DNA of 64,000 bases from Armigeres subalbatus (lineage: Eukaryota > Arthropoda > Insecta > Diptera > Culicidae), in contig NC_085141.1 in the NCBI RefSeq assembly GCF_024139115.2, positions 366,516,759 through 366,580,758 on the forward strand, given 5' to 3'. The notes under the pieces were generated by a model that made no database searches, was not told the DNA's origin, and saw nothing but the letters and a program-made list of their open reading frames with translations. Positions 32,834 through 44,180 of the stretch are shown here, piece by piece (position 1 is the first letter of the stretch; the number at the start of each line of letters is the position of its first letter). Position numbers and translations under genes: made by a program.

Positions 32834-33309
32834 GGGCAACTGGTAGGATCAGAGTTTTGTATAGAGCCAATTTCGTCTGCATGTTGTATAGAGCCAATTT
32901 CGTCTGCATTTTTGTCTGCATGTCGTCGGGACCTAAGCTGGTTACGTTATCCGTAAAAGGCCCTATTCGCAGCAGCAATACGTCTTTTCACTTCACCGTG
33001 TATGCGACCGTGTGAACTTCACTTCACCAGAATATGCGACCGTGTGATGATAATGCTCTGATCCTACCAGTTGCCCTTTATGAACGGCATTATCATCACA
33101 CGGTCGCATATTCTGGTGAAGTGAAGTTCACACGGTCGCATACACGGTGAAGTGAAAAGACGTATTGCTGCTGCGAATAGGGCCTTTTACGGATAACGTA
33201 ACCAGCTTAGGTCCCGACGACATGCAGACAAAATGCAGACGAAATTGGCTCTATACAACATGCAGACGAAATTGGCTCTATACAAAACTCTGATCCTACC
33301 AGTTGCCCT
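32833..33309. repeat. Near-perfect inverted duplication (~222-bp arms, 31-bp spacer) in the LINE
   Basis: Arm 1 (32833-33055) is the reverse complement of arm 2 (33087-33309) with only about a one-base indel seen. Each arm includes a tandem 27-bp duplication (TTGTATAGAGCCAATTTCG type). Arm 2 is in coding sense and leads straight into the LINE C-terminus (KTLILPVALYEHEAW), so arm 1 is the flipped copy. The 31-bp spacer (CTCTGATCCTACCAGTTGCC onward) repeats the sequence at the outer end of arm 2. Confidence 0.93.
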
Positions 33310-33640
33310 TTATGAACATGAAGCATGGAAGTTAAAAGAGACGGACCGGAGAGTTTTCGGGGTTTTCGAGAAAATATTGTGAAGCGTATAAAATACGACA
33401 GACTTCAGTGGGCTGGTCACTTAGTGCGAATGTTTTAAGAAAGAATAGCGAAAACAATATTCAACATAGAACCAGATAGGGGCCGGCGACTTCGTGGAAG
33501 ACCACGAACACGTTGGTTGCACGCGGTGGAATCGGACCTAGGAGTCACTTAAAGTAAGACCCTAAGCTTTCGGGGAAACTGCAGGAACATCGCCCAAGAC
33601 CGACGATTATGGAGCTCTGGAATACGCCAGGCACAGGGAA
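33310..33640 (+). pseudogene. LINE C-terminal region
   Basis: Translates as HEAWKLKETDRRVFGVFEKIL, then RIKYDRLQWAGHLVRM and GRRLRGRPRTRWLHAVESDL, the conserved tail of this LINE type. Stops interrupt it. Similarity fades near 33640. Confidence 0.8.
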
Positions 33641-34037
33641 ACAATTTTTCTTGGATGCGCTTGCAAAACAAGCGACAAAAGAAAATCAACGACAAAGCTT
33701 TGTTTTTGTCGGAGATAATTATGACAAAGACCCGAAATTTTTTATCAGAAACAAAAAAAGAAGACAAAACTTTGTTGCTAACTTTTCATCCCGTTATTTT
33801 GCATTATCTCTACAGCAAATTTCAGTTTTATGTTTATGTTTAGTTTTATGCTATCATAGTTTCTGCTTTTATGCAAATATTCGAGAATCTAGCTCTGATT
33901 ACGAAAATAGCATCGTATTTTCGGAGAAATAAGAGCATGCAATGGGAATAATTTTTGTCATATTGTGTTCGGGTTCTGATAAAGGCTTGTTGCGAAGTGC
34001 GTTTGTCAGTAACAAAGTCTGTTGATGACAAATGGTA
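33641..34037. other. No recognisable feature
   Basis: AT-rich with a small palindrome GACAAAGCTTTG near 33690; no product or known repeat. Confidence 0.45.
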
Positions 34038-34039
34038 TA

Positions 34040-34241
34040 GGGGAACTGTACCGGTTTTGGCCATGTTCCTAATTTGGCCAATTTTGCGAATAACTCCAAA
34101 AATTAAGCAATTCGCAAGGGTTTTATTAGTTCCCTCACGTTTCAACGCTGCTTTCAACTGATCGATTATTTTGGAAAAATATGTATTTTTCAAGGTTGGC
34201 CAAATTAGGCACTAGGTTGGCCAAAACCGGTGCACTTTCCC
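34040..34241. mobile_element. TA-flanked MITE (202 bp)
   Basis: Left end GGGGAACTGTACCGGTTTTG against GGGAAAGTGCACCGGTTTTG from the right, with TTTGGCC repeats inside each arm. TA at 34038-34039 and 34242-34243. Confidence 0.85.
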
Positions 34242-34243
34242 TA

Positions 34244-35485
34244 TTGTTGGGCGTTGCTCGAATATTGATTCCCTGGCCAGGCATAAGATGTCGGAGAGAC
34301 AAAAAGTCGATGTATCAAAAATCTATGGCAGAAGGGCCTTGAAAAGATAACGATGGAAACATAAAAAGTGAATTCGTGAGGTTGATACTTCAACGAAGCT
34401 GCAAAATGACAATATGATGAAGTTCAAAGACCAAAAAGACAGTTCAAAGATAATATAAAAAAGTTGTAAGAAGGGATGTAGGAAATAAAACGTAAGAATG
34501 GTTTGTTGGTCGGGTTTTTATCGATCAGTCCTACTAAACGTATGAGGGTGTAGATAATCGAAAGATAATTGAAAATCAACAGATTGAAAGCCGTTCGCTA
34601 GGGCACGATCAAGTATGAAGCGACAGATTGTGAAAGGGCATCTATTAAATAGCACACAATCGAAGCGTGAATCTTCTGCCAAAAGCCCTGGTTGTGGACG
34701 GCTTGATTAGTGGTATGGAAACCAACGTGCCACGACAGGCAAAAAGATCCAGTCAACGATCTCTTCACATGCTGCTTTGTTTTACATTTAGTTCTATCGA
34801 TCGACAGGTTTATGCGGAGTTCACACTACCTGTCACTCAAGAGGGCTTGAATAGGACTGACCGATACAGCCGATAAACAAATCATTCGTCGCAATCACGG
34901 TCGTGAAACCTGATTCAAATAAAACGTAAGTATGCCCAAAATAATATAATGTGTGTAATGTCATAATACATTACATTTTACTTTGTTTTGTTTTTTTATT
35001 ATTATACATTTTAGGTCTTCAAAAAAATTACAACATTAGAACAAAACTCGCCAAAGCCATAATTTCCCCTAATGATGCGCGAAAGATTATGTTTTTCTTC
35101 CTTGGTTACCAACAAAACTGGTTGAATCGATTTCTTCCGGAAAATCGAGTGAAGCAGAAAAATACAGCATAGGTACGTACTCCAAAAGTGCGACATATGC
35201 ACAAGCCGGAAAATCATAATGCGACAGGATACTCTACGACACGAAACTTCTTTCACGTGCAACAAAATTCGCGGCATACGCGATGTGGTTTCACTACAAT
35301 CGCACCCCGGCAAACTATACTTGGGTGCAACATAACATGCTCTGCCACTGCCGGCGCGCGGTGATTCCGCGCTACTACTACTAGTATTCCGCAACTGATG
35401 GCCCTTTGGGAGGCACGGCGTTTTCGATACAGCCAGCAGCAGTAGCAGCAGCAGCAGCAGTCATGTGCGGATCTGAGACATATTT
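34244..35485. other. Unassigned sequence with a MITE end
   Basis: About 35023-35070 (AGAACAAAACTCGCCAAAGC) is a solo right end of the MITE family at 22.5 kb. From about 35180 GC and CpG content rise toward the exon-like segment. Nothing else recognised. Confidence 0.5.
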
Positions 35486-35492
35486 ATGCTTC

Positions 35493-36369
35493 AGTTCGAA
35501 TTAGTTTATCTTCGGACGCCGCGCCGGCAAGACGCGCATTCGGACACTGCAGTGGACTGCCCATTTTCCACGCTAGTCCTGCATACACACGAGCCTGACG
35601 ATTCGGTTCGATTTCGCTACTTGCTGTTCAATAGTGGTAGCTACATATGGACACACGTACGTTGAACGAGTTCGAAGTGATAACTCAGAAACAACCATAG
35701 CGCAAGGATATCGCAGCCGATTCGAGGACACCCCGTTGATTGTGCCTTGGCACCGTCTTTCGTTGAAGTGGAAGAGAGTCTACGAGTGCAGTCATGGAGT
35801 TAGTCACTGCCGGTTGAGTTTTTCTGCTGCTTCCATTGCGGCACGCATTTTAGAACCCAACGGTCGGTGGTGAATCAGCTGTGGGTTGACAGGTTGACCT
35901 TTGACGTCGCGACGCGCGGCGGTGCATCGTTCGCAATTTCTTGAGTGCATCCGTGGCGCGGTGCAGTGCGTATGCTGACACCCTTAGTGCTGCTTAGACG
36001 GGAGTGATAGGACCGAGGCAAAGTGCGGGAAAACAAACGGAAAGCCGGTCGTGCGCGACGGCCGTGGTGCCGCCGGAAAATTCTGCATGTGATGCGCTCT
36101 TGGTGCACATACCATGTGATTCAAACGCAATTAAAATAGATAGCGGCAAATCACTAACGACACCGGCGTCAAACTGATGTATGCGTTGTGCTATTGGCTG
36201 TTCTTTGTGAAATTTGGGTGCAAATTTGGCTGCGAGGTGCGAAGAAATGTTTAGACGAAGTGAAAGTAGTATCCATCGATTGTGAGAGAAAAAATAAGGA
36301 AGTGAAATATTAGAAGTTGTGGCCTTGTTCTTTGAAAATGGGAACCATGGACGGAACGATGAATTTATT
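35493..36369 (+). promoter_or_regulatory. Candidate host promoter and 5' exon (low confidence)
   Basis: A roughly 900-bp GC- and CpG-rich, non-repetitive segment stands out from AT-rich surroundings. It contains an arthropod-type initiator TCAGTTC at 35491-35497 with GGACG 22-26 bases downstream (a few bases short of canonical DPE spacing), a CAG-rich stretch at 35430-35460 just upstream, and near its right end an ATG in good context (AAAATGG, 36338) opening MGTMDGTMNLL, running into TT/GTAAGA, a strong splice-donor match at 36370. This is what a 5' UTR exon with a short coding start would look like, but several upstream ATGs exist and no downstream exon is visible. Confidence 0.3.
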
Positions 36370-36374
36370 GTAAG

Positions 36375-37647
36375 ATTTACACAACTAGGACATGTGTTTT
36401 GTCTTCTAAGTTTGTATTTCTTCGAAGATTGACAAGAACAAGAACAGGTAATTTTATATTTTAATTTATCAAAATATCAATAATTTCAGATGAATTATCA
36501 TAAAGTATTTGATTCTGGATAGATAAAACTTTAATATTTACTAGCTGGCTATATAAATAACATTTCGAACGGTATCAAACTTCAAAAATATCTTTGTAGA
36601 TAAATTGTGTAACCGTTTGAGGAAAAGTGTGACACAATTGTTAAACAAATGTTCAAACATTTAAAAATGTGCCTCTTGATTTAAACGCTGAAATGGTATC
36701 TTGCCTTGAAATCCTCGCAAATAACTTTGGGAGTGCCTCAGAAACACTTAACTGTAAATCAGGAAATTATAAGGGAAGGTGGTCGGTTGTCGGCACCCCG
36801 ACGTAACTTTTGACAAATAACAGATATTGACATTAGCAGATATTGACATAAGCACGATCTTTTTGTGCTGACTAACGATCCGAACGAAGAAAACATTTTT
36901 TTATCAAGTGAAAACCTGCTCAGAAGTTTTTTTCGCGGTTATTTGCTTATTGTTACAAAACGAAGTAAAACGATCAAAAAGGTATATTTATTACGTATTT
37001 AAAAAGTAAATTATTTTGTGATTCAATATTGAATGCTACCGTAGCGTTCGCAATTAATCTTTAATCACTTTTCAAAATGAGTGCTGATTTGACAATTTTT
37101 GAAAGCGTAATTAAATACACGGGAATAAATCCGTTTCCGAAAATGGAAAATATGACTCATGATTTCATGAATATAGCGCATTATCATGTTATGAAAATAC
37201 ACCATGATTATGAATCATGATTTCATGATCTGTTTTATGATTTGTTGTGATAACGCATCGATGCGTTACGATTCGTATTACTGAGGGCAAATCTTTAAGA
37301 CGGTTCTTGAATTCGTGAGTCATCTCCATCGAAACCATGAATCTAACTCATAAATATGGGAGCTTCGATCATGAATATTGTAGTTAGATTCATGATATCA
37401 TGAGTCATTAGATCTGATATTTCTGTTTGACATGGAAACATCAGAAGTTTTTGGCAATCTTAATTCTATTTGGATTTCTTTTAGCGGATTTCCTTATTTT
37501 CACTTATATTGTCATATGTTTTGTAAAGGGTAACTAGAAACATTTTATTGAACGATTTTCCATCATAATTAAAATTGTTGGAGAAGAATAATAGAACCGT
37601 CGCCCAATCGTTCCTTAACAACTACCTTTAACAGAAATGCATGGAAT
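36375..37647. other. AT-rich spacer with a palindromic MITE-like stretch
   Basis: About 37148-37410 has inverted ends (TGACTCATGATTTCATGAAT facing ATTCATGATATCATGAGTCA), probably a MITE. The rest shows nothing recognisable; it could be intronic if the exon-like segment upstream is real. Confidence 0.45.
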
Positions 37648-38085
37648 ACAGTGTTCACCCGATTTTGTCACTCCCCGATTTTGTCTACCCCCGATTTTAT
37701 CACGTTTTCGACCCGATTTTATCACGTCCCGATTTTGTCACGTTTTCGACCCGATTTTGTCACCCCAAAAAATTTTTTCATTCTTTTTATTTTCGTAAAT
37801 AATACCAAAAATAACATTGATTTTCACGAAATAACTTTCACCGCCTGTAGTTTATTACGAACGACTTCTGAGTACCTGGGAAATATTCTGTAAGCAATTT
37901 CGACAAGAAATAACGGGTACCGTTCACGCATTTGGCCTTTCCAAGGCATAAAATGATTCATATTTGCGGAATGAATTAAAAAATCCCACATTAATCCACC
38001 TAGCGGTGATGGCGCCTTTCTCGTTTCTTTCGAGTGAGTAAATTCTACGCACTTTTGGTGAAACAAAAGTATTTTGACCATAACT

Positions 38086-39420
38086 TCTGAGCCTATAGTC
38101 CGATACGGCCAATTTTCAACAGGAAACAATGGGGCCGGATTCTGCATCGAATGCAACTTCTTGCGAGTAAATCGGCTGAGGGTACACATGTCACTAAAAT
38201 GAGTGAGATTTTGAAAAACGTCGAATGAAACTTGTTGCGAGTAAATCAGCTAAGAGTAAGTGCCTAAAAAGTGAGTGAGAATTTTTCTTAAAAAAGAATA
38301 TATTTTGGCCATAATTCCGAGGCCCATAGTCCGATTGGGCCAATTTTCAATACGAAACAATGGGACAAGATTCTGCGTCGGATGCAACTTGTTGTGAGCA
38401 AATCGGTTAAGGATAAGTGCCTGAAAATGAGTGAGATTATTTTGCGCACACACATACACACACATACACACACATACACACACATACACACGCACACACA
38501 GACATCACCTCAATTCGTCGAGCTGAGTCGATCGGTATATAACACTATGGGTCTCCGGGACTCCTATCAAAAGTTCGTTTTTTGAGCGAACATATAGCCT
38601 TTACGTATACTTTGTATACGAGAAAGGCAAAAATGGTATAATTTTCGATCCCATAGTCCGATATGGCCAATTCCAAATAGGAAACAACGGGACAGGATTC
38701 TACGTCGAATGCAACTTGTTATGAGCAAATCGGTTAAGGATATGTGCCCGAAAAATGAGTGACATTTTTTACGCGATTTTTTCGTATGAATTGGTATTTT
38801 GGCCATAACTCTCGATCCCATAGTCCGATCTGGCCAATTTCAAATAGGAAATAATGGGACCGGATTCTGCGTCGAATGCAACTTGTTACGAGCAAATCGG
38901 TTGAGGATAAGTGCCCTAAAAATGAGTGACATTTTTTACGCGATTTTTTCGTATGAATTGGTATTTTGGCCATAACTCTCGATCCCATAGTTCGATCTGG
39001 CCAATTTCAAATAGGAAACAATGGGACAGGATTCTGCGTCGAATGCAACTTGTTGCGAGCAAATCGGTTGAGGATAAGTGCCCGAAAAATGAGTGACATT
39101 TTTTACGCGATTTTTTCGTATGAATTTGTATTTTGGCCATAACTATTGATCCCATAGTCCGATCTGGCCAATTCCAGATAGGAAACAATGGGACAGGATT
39201 CTGCGTCGAATGCAACTTGTTGCAAGCAAATCGGTTGAGGATAAGTGCCCGAAAAATGAGTGACATTTTTTACGCGATGTTTTCGTATGAATTTGTATTT
39301 TGGCCATAACTCTCGATCCCATAGTCCGATCTGGCCAATTTCAAATGGAAAACAATGGGATAGGATTCTGCGTCGAATGCAACTTGTTGCGAGCAAATCG
39401 GTTGAAGATAAGTGCCCGAA
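38086..39420 (+). repeat. 167-bp tandem repeat, five regular plus two diverged units
   Basis: The block CGATCCCATAGTCCGATCTG recurs at 38646, 38813, 38980, 39147 and 39314, an almost constant 167-bp spacing. Diverged units are near 38086 and 38318. Each unit includes GGATTCTGCGTCGAATGCAA and GAGCAAATCGGTTGAGGATA. Confidence 0.93.
38447..38506 (+). repeat. CACACATA microsatellite
   Basis: ACACACATACACACACATAC pattern. It is followed by GACATCACCTCAATTCGTCG, a block that recurs after the longer AC run at 39.5 kb. Confidence 0.9.
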
Positions 39421-39450
39421 AAATGAGTGACATTTTTTTAGCAGTTTTGC

Positions 39451-39457
39451 GCACACA

Positions 39458-39538
<81 letters not shown>
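39451..39538 (+). repeat. (AC)n microsatellite
   Basis: About 40 AC dinucleotides, followed by the same GACATCACCTCAATTCGTCG block as at 38.5 kb, so the satellite plus AC run plus block has been duplicated as a module. Confidence 0.95.
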
Positions 39539-39539
<1 letters not shown>

Positions 39540-39700
39540 GACATCACCTCAATTCGTCGAACTGAGTCGATTGGTATATAACACTATGTGTCTCCGGGAC
39601 TTCTATAAAAAGTTTGTTTTTGGAGCGATCATATAGCCTTTACCGTATACTTAGTATACGAGAAAGGCAATACCGTATACTTAGTATACGAGAAAGGCAA
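39538..39700 (+). repeat. Second copy of the post-AC module
   Basis: Matches about 38507-38635 (GTCGATTGGTATATAACACT, ACGAGAAAGGCAA). The terminal GTATACTTAGTATACGAGAA piece is itself duplicated in tandem at 39645-39698. Confidence 0.85.
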
Positions 39701-40023
39701 AAAGAAAATATTTTTTTCCAATTTTGTCACATACCCTGTTTTATCACCCCGAAATTCACCAGGGGGGTGATAAAATCGGGATATTACTGTATTTCGTACG
39801 CTTATCCTAATTTTCTCAGTGATTGATGTCTTTAGACCGACCCAGAGGTGAAAATGCTCCTTATGTCCATCTCCAAGAGTTCTCATGGTTATTCCATCAA
39901 TGTGATAAGTCGACTTGCAGTCGTTTCCGGGAAATAAAGCATGTATCTATCACCTGAAGTGCAAAAATCCAATTGTGATAGATCTGAAATACAAAGTCAT
40001 TATGTGATCTACACCATTAGTGA

Positions 40024-40163
40024 ATGGGAAGTTATCAAGCCGGCTTCGTTCACGGCCACTCGACAACGGACCAGATATTAACTGTACGGCAAATTCTTCA
40101 AAAATGCCGTGAATACAAAGTCCCAACGCACCATCTGTTCATTGATTTCAAGGCGGCATACGA
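40024..40163 (+). pseudogene. LINE reverse-transcriptase fragment
   Basis: Translates MGSYQAGFVHGHSTTDQILT and THHLFIDFKAAY, the same RT motifs as the LINE at 32.4-32.6 kb. It is split by an insertion after the AAY codons and continues for only a few codons at 41535. Confidence 0.85.
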
Positions 40164-41534
40164 GGGCTTCCATTCCCGGAAACGATTTCCCGGGAAATCA
40201 TATTTCCCGGGATTCCCGATTCCCGGGATTTATGTATCAGTTTCCCGAATTTGCCGGGAAATGAACATACTCAAATATTTTGTAATAATTGTCTTATTTT
40301 TTAAATTTGATGATATCGGATTTTGGGGTATCAATTACATTTTTTTACAAGCATCATCTTACTATTTATTTCACTTTTGAAGTTTAAGAATTTAAGTTAT
40401 AACTGAAAATGCCACAGAATCATACGGTGTATTCCAACACGTGTTGAAGAGAGGCGAGGCAAAGAACCAGTTTGTATCTATGTTCGTTTATTTAGTGGGT
40501 TCAAACGTCGGTAACTGTTTTGAAGTCGAATTAAAATTGAGTGTCTGCGGTGAAACAGCAGAGCTACCAATGTTCGCAACCTTTTTTGTACATTTTGGGG
40601 CCCCCACATACCGTCGGCCCCGTGGCCCCCCTTCCGGCTAAATCCGGCCCTGAATAGCAGTGACCGCTTTGGCAAGTTTGTCCTATTATTGTCAAAAATC
40701 TTTAAGACCTTTTATCCTTTTTGATTATATTCCTGAACAAACTCGAAGACTCGTTTGTATTTTGAGATATTTCTGAAACATTTCATTTAATTTTTAGGTG
40801 CTGTTCGGCATTACAAGGATAGTTTGACTGAAAAAATGTTATAGTCAGGATCATTAAAGTACGACAATCAAGCACTCGCCTGTAGGCTCTTTTTTATTTC
40901 GAATGGAAGAATTCTCTTCTATTATCGCCAAAATATTCATAACTTGAACTATTCTTATACTCCACGATTTTTTTTTTGTGTATAGAATCTTCAGGTCAAC
41001 TTTGAAGGATAAACCATTTTTATTCATGTACGTCCACTAGAACACATTTTGTATTTGAAGCAGATGAATGAAATCTCGCTTAACTTTTCAAAAGGACCTA
41101 AGTAACATTTTTTTCATGAATTAATTCTAGTGGACGTACATGAATAAAAATGGTTTATCCTTCAAAGTTGACCTGAAGATTCTATACACAAAAAAAAATC
41201 GTCGAGTATAAGAATAGTTCAAGTTAGGAATATTTTGGCGATAATAGAAGAGAATCTCTTGAAGCCGTCGTTGTCCAAAAACTGGAAAAAAATGCGGATA
41301 CAACCTGAAAAAGTTTTAAAAAAATATAGAAAAGTAGCATATAGCGGAGCTTATCAGGACACATGTTTCAAAATCATACATGTTTCAAAATCATATTTTA
41401 CTACAAAATTGAAACTTCGATTTTGAATTAGCTTCGAGAGTTTTTTTATTTCCCGGGATCCCGGGAAATCCCGGGAATTTATTGTTTCATTTCCCGTTTC
41501 CCGGGAAGTTGATTCCCGGGAAAAATGGAAGCCC
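40164..41534. mobile_element. TIR element inserted in LINE RT, 5-bp duplication
   Basis: Inverted ends GGGCTTCCATT and AATGGAAGCCC; target duplication TACGA at 40159-40163 and 41535-41539. The subterminal DNA of both ends is made of TTCCCGGGAAT-type palindromic repeats. The 1371-bp interior has no transposase frame and contains a separate long hairpin. The 5-bp duplication and end motif do not let me name a superfamily. Confidence 0.85.
40911..41255. repeat. Long hairpin (~130-bp arms, ~80-bp loop) nested in the TIR element
   Basis: Arm 40911-41042 (containing ATAGAATCTTCAGGTCAACT) is nearly the exact reverse complement of 41125-41255 (containing AGTTGACCTGAAGATTCTAT). Arms are much better conserved than the host element's ends, suggesting a younger nested element or recent duplication. 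Confidence 0.9.
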
Positions 41535-41819
41535 TACGACTAAGTAGACATGTGCACCGAAGTATTTGTGAGCGGCGGTGGCGTAATGCCATTTTTACAG
41601 CAGCGGCCTCACGCCGTAAGCAACGTTCGGCGGCGGCGGCGTGAGTCAGCGTGAAGAATTTTGAGCTGAGAAAAAGAAATTCATGCCGTAAGGCATATGA
41701 TGCTTTTTATGTCTTTAGTCAGACTGAATGAATATCCTAATAGCTATAGCTTGTATCTCCACAGCAAAAGTTTACATTACATCCATCACTTGGACATTAC
41801 CGCATTACAGCACATAAGT

Positions 41820-43530
41820 TCATTGGAAAGTAATTCGTATATAAATCCAGAAATTCGTTTGGAAATTCCTCAAGATATTCCTCAGAATAATTGAAAAAGG
41901 AATTCTAAGAAATAATTTAGAATTTCCCTAATGAATTCCTTCAGAACTTCCTTTAAGAATTCCTTTGAAAATTGATTTTTTTGGAAATTCGTCCCAATTT
42001 CTCCTTCGGGAATTTCCTTAGAAATTACTTTAGTTATTGGTTCAGAAATTATTTTTCGGAGTACTTTGGAAATTTCTCAAGGAATTCATTCGAAAACTTG
42101 TTTAGGAATTCCTTTGAAAATTCCTTTAAGAATTCCTTGGAAAATACCCATGGAAAATCTATCAAGAATTTCTATAAGAATACCTACGGACACTGTTTTT
42201 GGAATGCATTCGGAAATACCTTTAGGAGAAAACCTTCGGAATTTTGATTTTTTTAGAAATTCCTTCAGGAATTTCTTTTAGGAATTTCTAATAAAAATTC
42301 TTCCAGTAATTCCTCAAAGAATTTCTTCTGAAACTCTAGGAATATATTTTTGGTATTCTTTCAAAATTTCCCTTTGGAATTTGTTTAGTACTTTCGCAAG
42401 GAATTCCTTCCGAATTTTCTATAGAAATTCCTTCGGACATTTCTCCGGAAACTCCTTTAGCAACTCTTCCAGAAATTCCTGTTGATCTCCGAAATTTTTT
42501 TTTAAAATTCCTCTAAGAATTCATTCAGGAATCTCTTCTGAAATTCTTTAATCTCCGTTTTTTTTTTTTGTAAATTCCTTCATTTTTTTAAAACCATTAT
42601 TTGAGTGTTTTTTAATTGTAAATAAGTTTAACGCTCAAATTCCCTTAGGATTTGTTTTCGGAAATTTCTTCAAAAATTCCTTCAAATTAGAATTTGTTAC
42701 GGAATTATTCCTGCAAGAATTTTGTATAGTTATCTGAAGGAATTTTCTTAATGACTCCCTGGAAGAAGTTCTCAAGGAATTTCTGAAAAAAAAATTAAAA
42801 GGCCTTTCCGGAGGGCTTTCTGAAGGAATGCTTAGATGAATGTCCAAATTAATTCCTGGTGGCTTTTCTAAAAAGATTTCCGAAGAAATTCCTGGAGAAT
42901 CGTCCGACTCAATTCTTGAAGGAATAACCAAAAGAGAACATGAAAAAAAAATCGAACAGAATTTTTAAATGAAGGAATTCTAAAAGGAATTTACGAAAGA
43001 ATTTTTGGTGGATTTTTCAAACAAGCTATTGGAATTTAAATAGGAATTCCTATATTTCTACCAGAATTTCTTCGAAAATCCGGACAGTAGTGAAACAAAC
43101 ACAGTTTTGACTCTGGAATCAAGACTACATGCCAAAAAAAAAAACTCCCGAAATATGGGGATGGCGGATACTCCTTGGGAATTTAGTGTAGGAGTTCCAT
43201 CGAAAATTTTACATATTTTTTTTGTAAATACCTCAAGAAAAAATATTTAAGCTCTATGGTGGAATGAAATGGAAAGTACTAAATTCGTTTTAGACTGTTG
43301 AGGAAACTCATTCTAGTATACCTTCAAAAATTCCGTCAAGAATTCGACCGGGAATTTCTCCAGGAATTCCTTCAAAAAACCTCAACAAATGAAACCAGGT
43401 TTTTCTTTGAAATTTCCCTTCGGAAAAGCTTCGGAACTTCTCAGGACTTGAGGAAATGGAAAAAATTCTTCTAAGATTAATTCTGACAATTCCATCAGAA
43501 ATTCTTTTTGGAATACTTTTAAAAACTTCT
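41820..43530. repeat. Decayed GGAATTCC-type array
   Basis: Irregular runs of GGAATTYCTT, GAAATTCCT and similar at ~18-25 bp intervals with heavy substitution. They resemble an ancient relative of the array at the left window edge. Short ORFs with RNSFENSF-like repeats are products of the repeat. Confidence 0.7.
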
Positions 43531-43799
43531 ATCAAGTAAATGACTACACTACCCAACAATTGAAATGGATTTCCTCAAAGAAGCCACCCCTCGGTGTCTC
43601 AAAAAGGATTGCGAATTTGTTATTGGATTACACTGTTGAAAGGATATTCGCTATATACTGCGGGTTTCGCGTTTCGCGGGTTTGCCCTTCATGAGAGCAG
43701 TGCAATGAAAGCAGAATGGTTATTAAATTCAACTGTACTATTGGGTGGACCTGTATGCAGAGCAAGACTCAAGCCAGAGTGGAAATAATTACATACATA

Positions 43800-44180
43800 C
43801 ACACATACTTTTAAAATTTTCCTTCGAAATTTTCTCCGAGGATTCCTTCAGAAAATCCTACAGAAATTACTACGGAGATCCAGAAATTCCTCAAGTCTCT
43901 AAGAAATTTGTTCAGGTATTCCTACAGAACTTCCTCCAGGACTTCCTTTGGAAATTATTTCAAGAAAACCAAGAAATTTATTTGGGAATTGTTTATCAAA
44001 ATAAAGTATTTCGAATCTATGTATTAGTCTGTCGGATTACACTGTTAAAAGGAGATTCTCTCTATCCCGTGGGCTCCGCGAAAGTGTATCTGCTCTGCAT
44101 CGGAAATTCATCTAGTAATTCCTTCCCTTTTTTTATACCAAAATTCTAGGACGAATTTCGGATATCTCCATACGAATTCC
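43800..44180. repeat. Decayed GGAATTCC-type array, continued
   Basis: Same degenerate AATTCCT/CAGAAATT rhythm. It is separated from the previous block by two copies of a GGATTACACTGTTRAAAGG sequence (about 43622 and 44034). Confidence 0.65.

Larger units (their letters stand above)
29340..33640 (+). mobile_element. Non-LTR retrotransposon (EEP endonuclease plus RT), heavily interrupted
   Basis: Remnants in order are an AP-type endonuclease, a linker, RT, and a C-terminal region ending in a GRRLRGRPRTRWL-type basic stretch. Insertions of a TA foldback element and a SINE, an inverted duplication, frameshifts and stops make it dead. The domain order fits an RTE-like or related endonuclease-bearing clade, but I cannot assign one. 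The 5' end is uncertain because a gypsy element lies in or next to it; no poly-A or satellite-like tail is evident at the 3' end. Confidence 0.85.
37649..39789. mobile_element. TA-flanked TIR element carrying a 167-bp satellite array
   Basis: Ends CAGTGTTCACCCGATTTTGT and, reverse complemented from the right, CAGTAATATCCCGATTTTAT, with TA at 37647-37648 and 39790-39791. The CAGT start and TA duplication are typical of Tc1/mariner-pogo-like elements. The CCCGATTTTRTCAC motif repeats about five times in the left subterminal region. No transposase is present; most of the interior is tandem repeats and AC runs. Confidence 0.8.

Noticed and set aside
41972..42281. Asn/Phe/Arg-rich proteins in the decayed array
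   Set aside because: Repeat-derived frames without conservation; similar ones occur in each decayed block.
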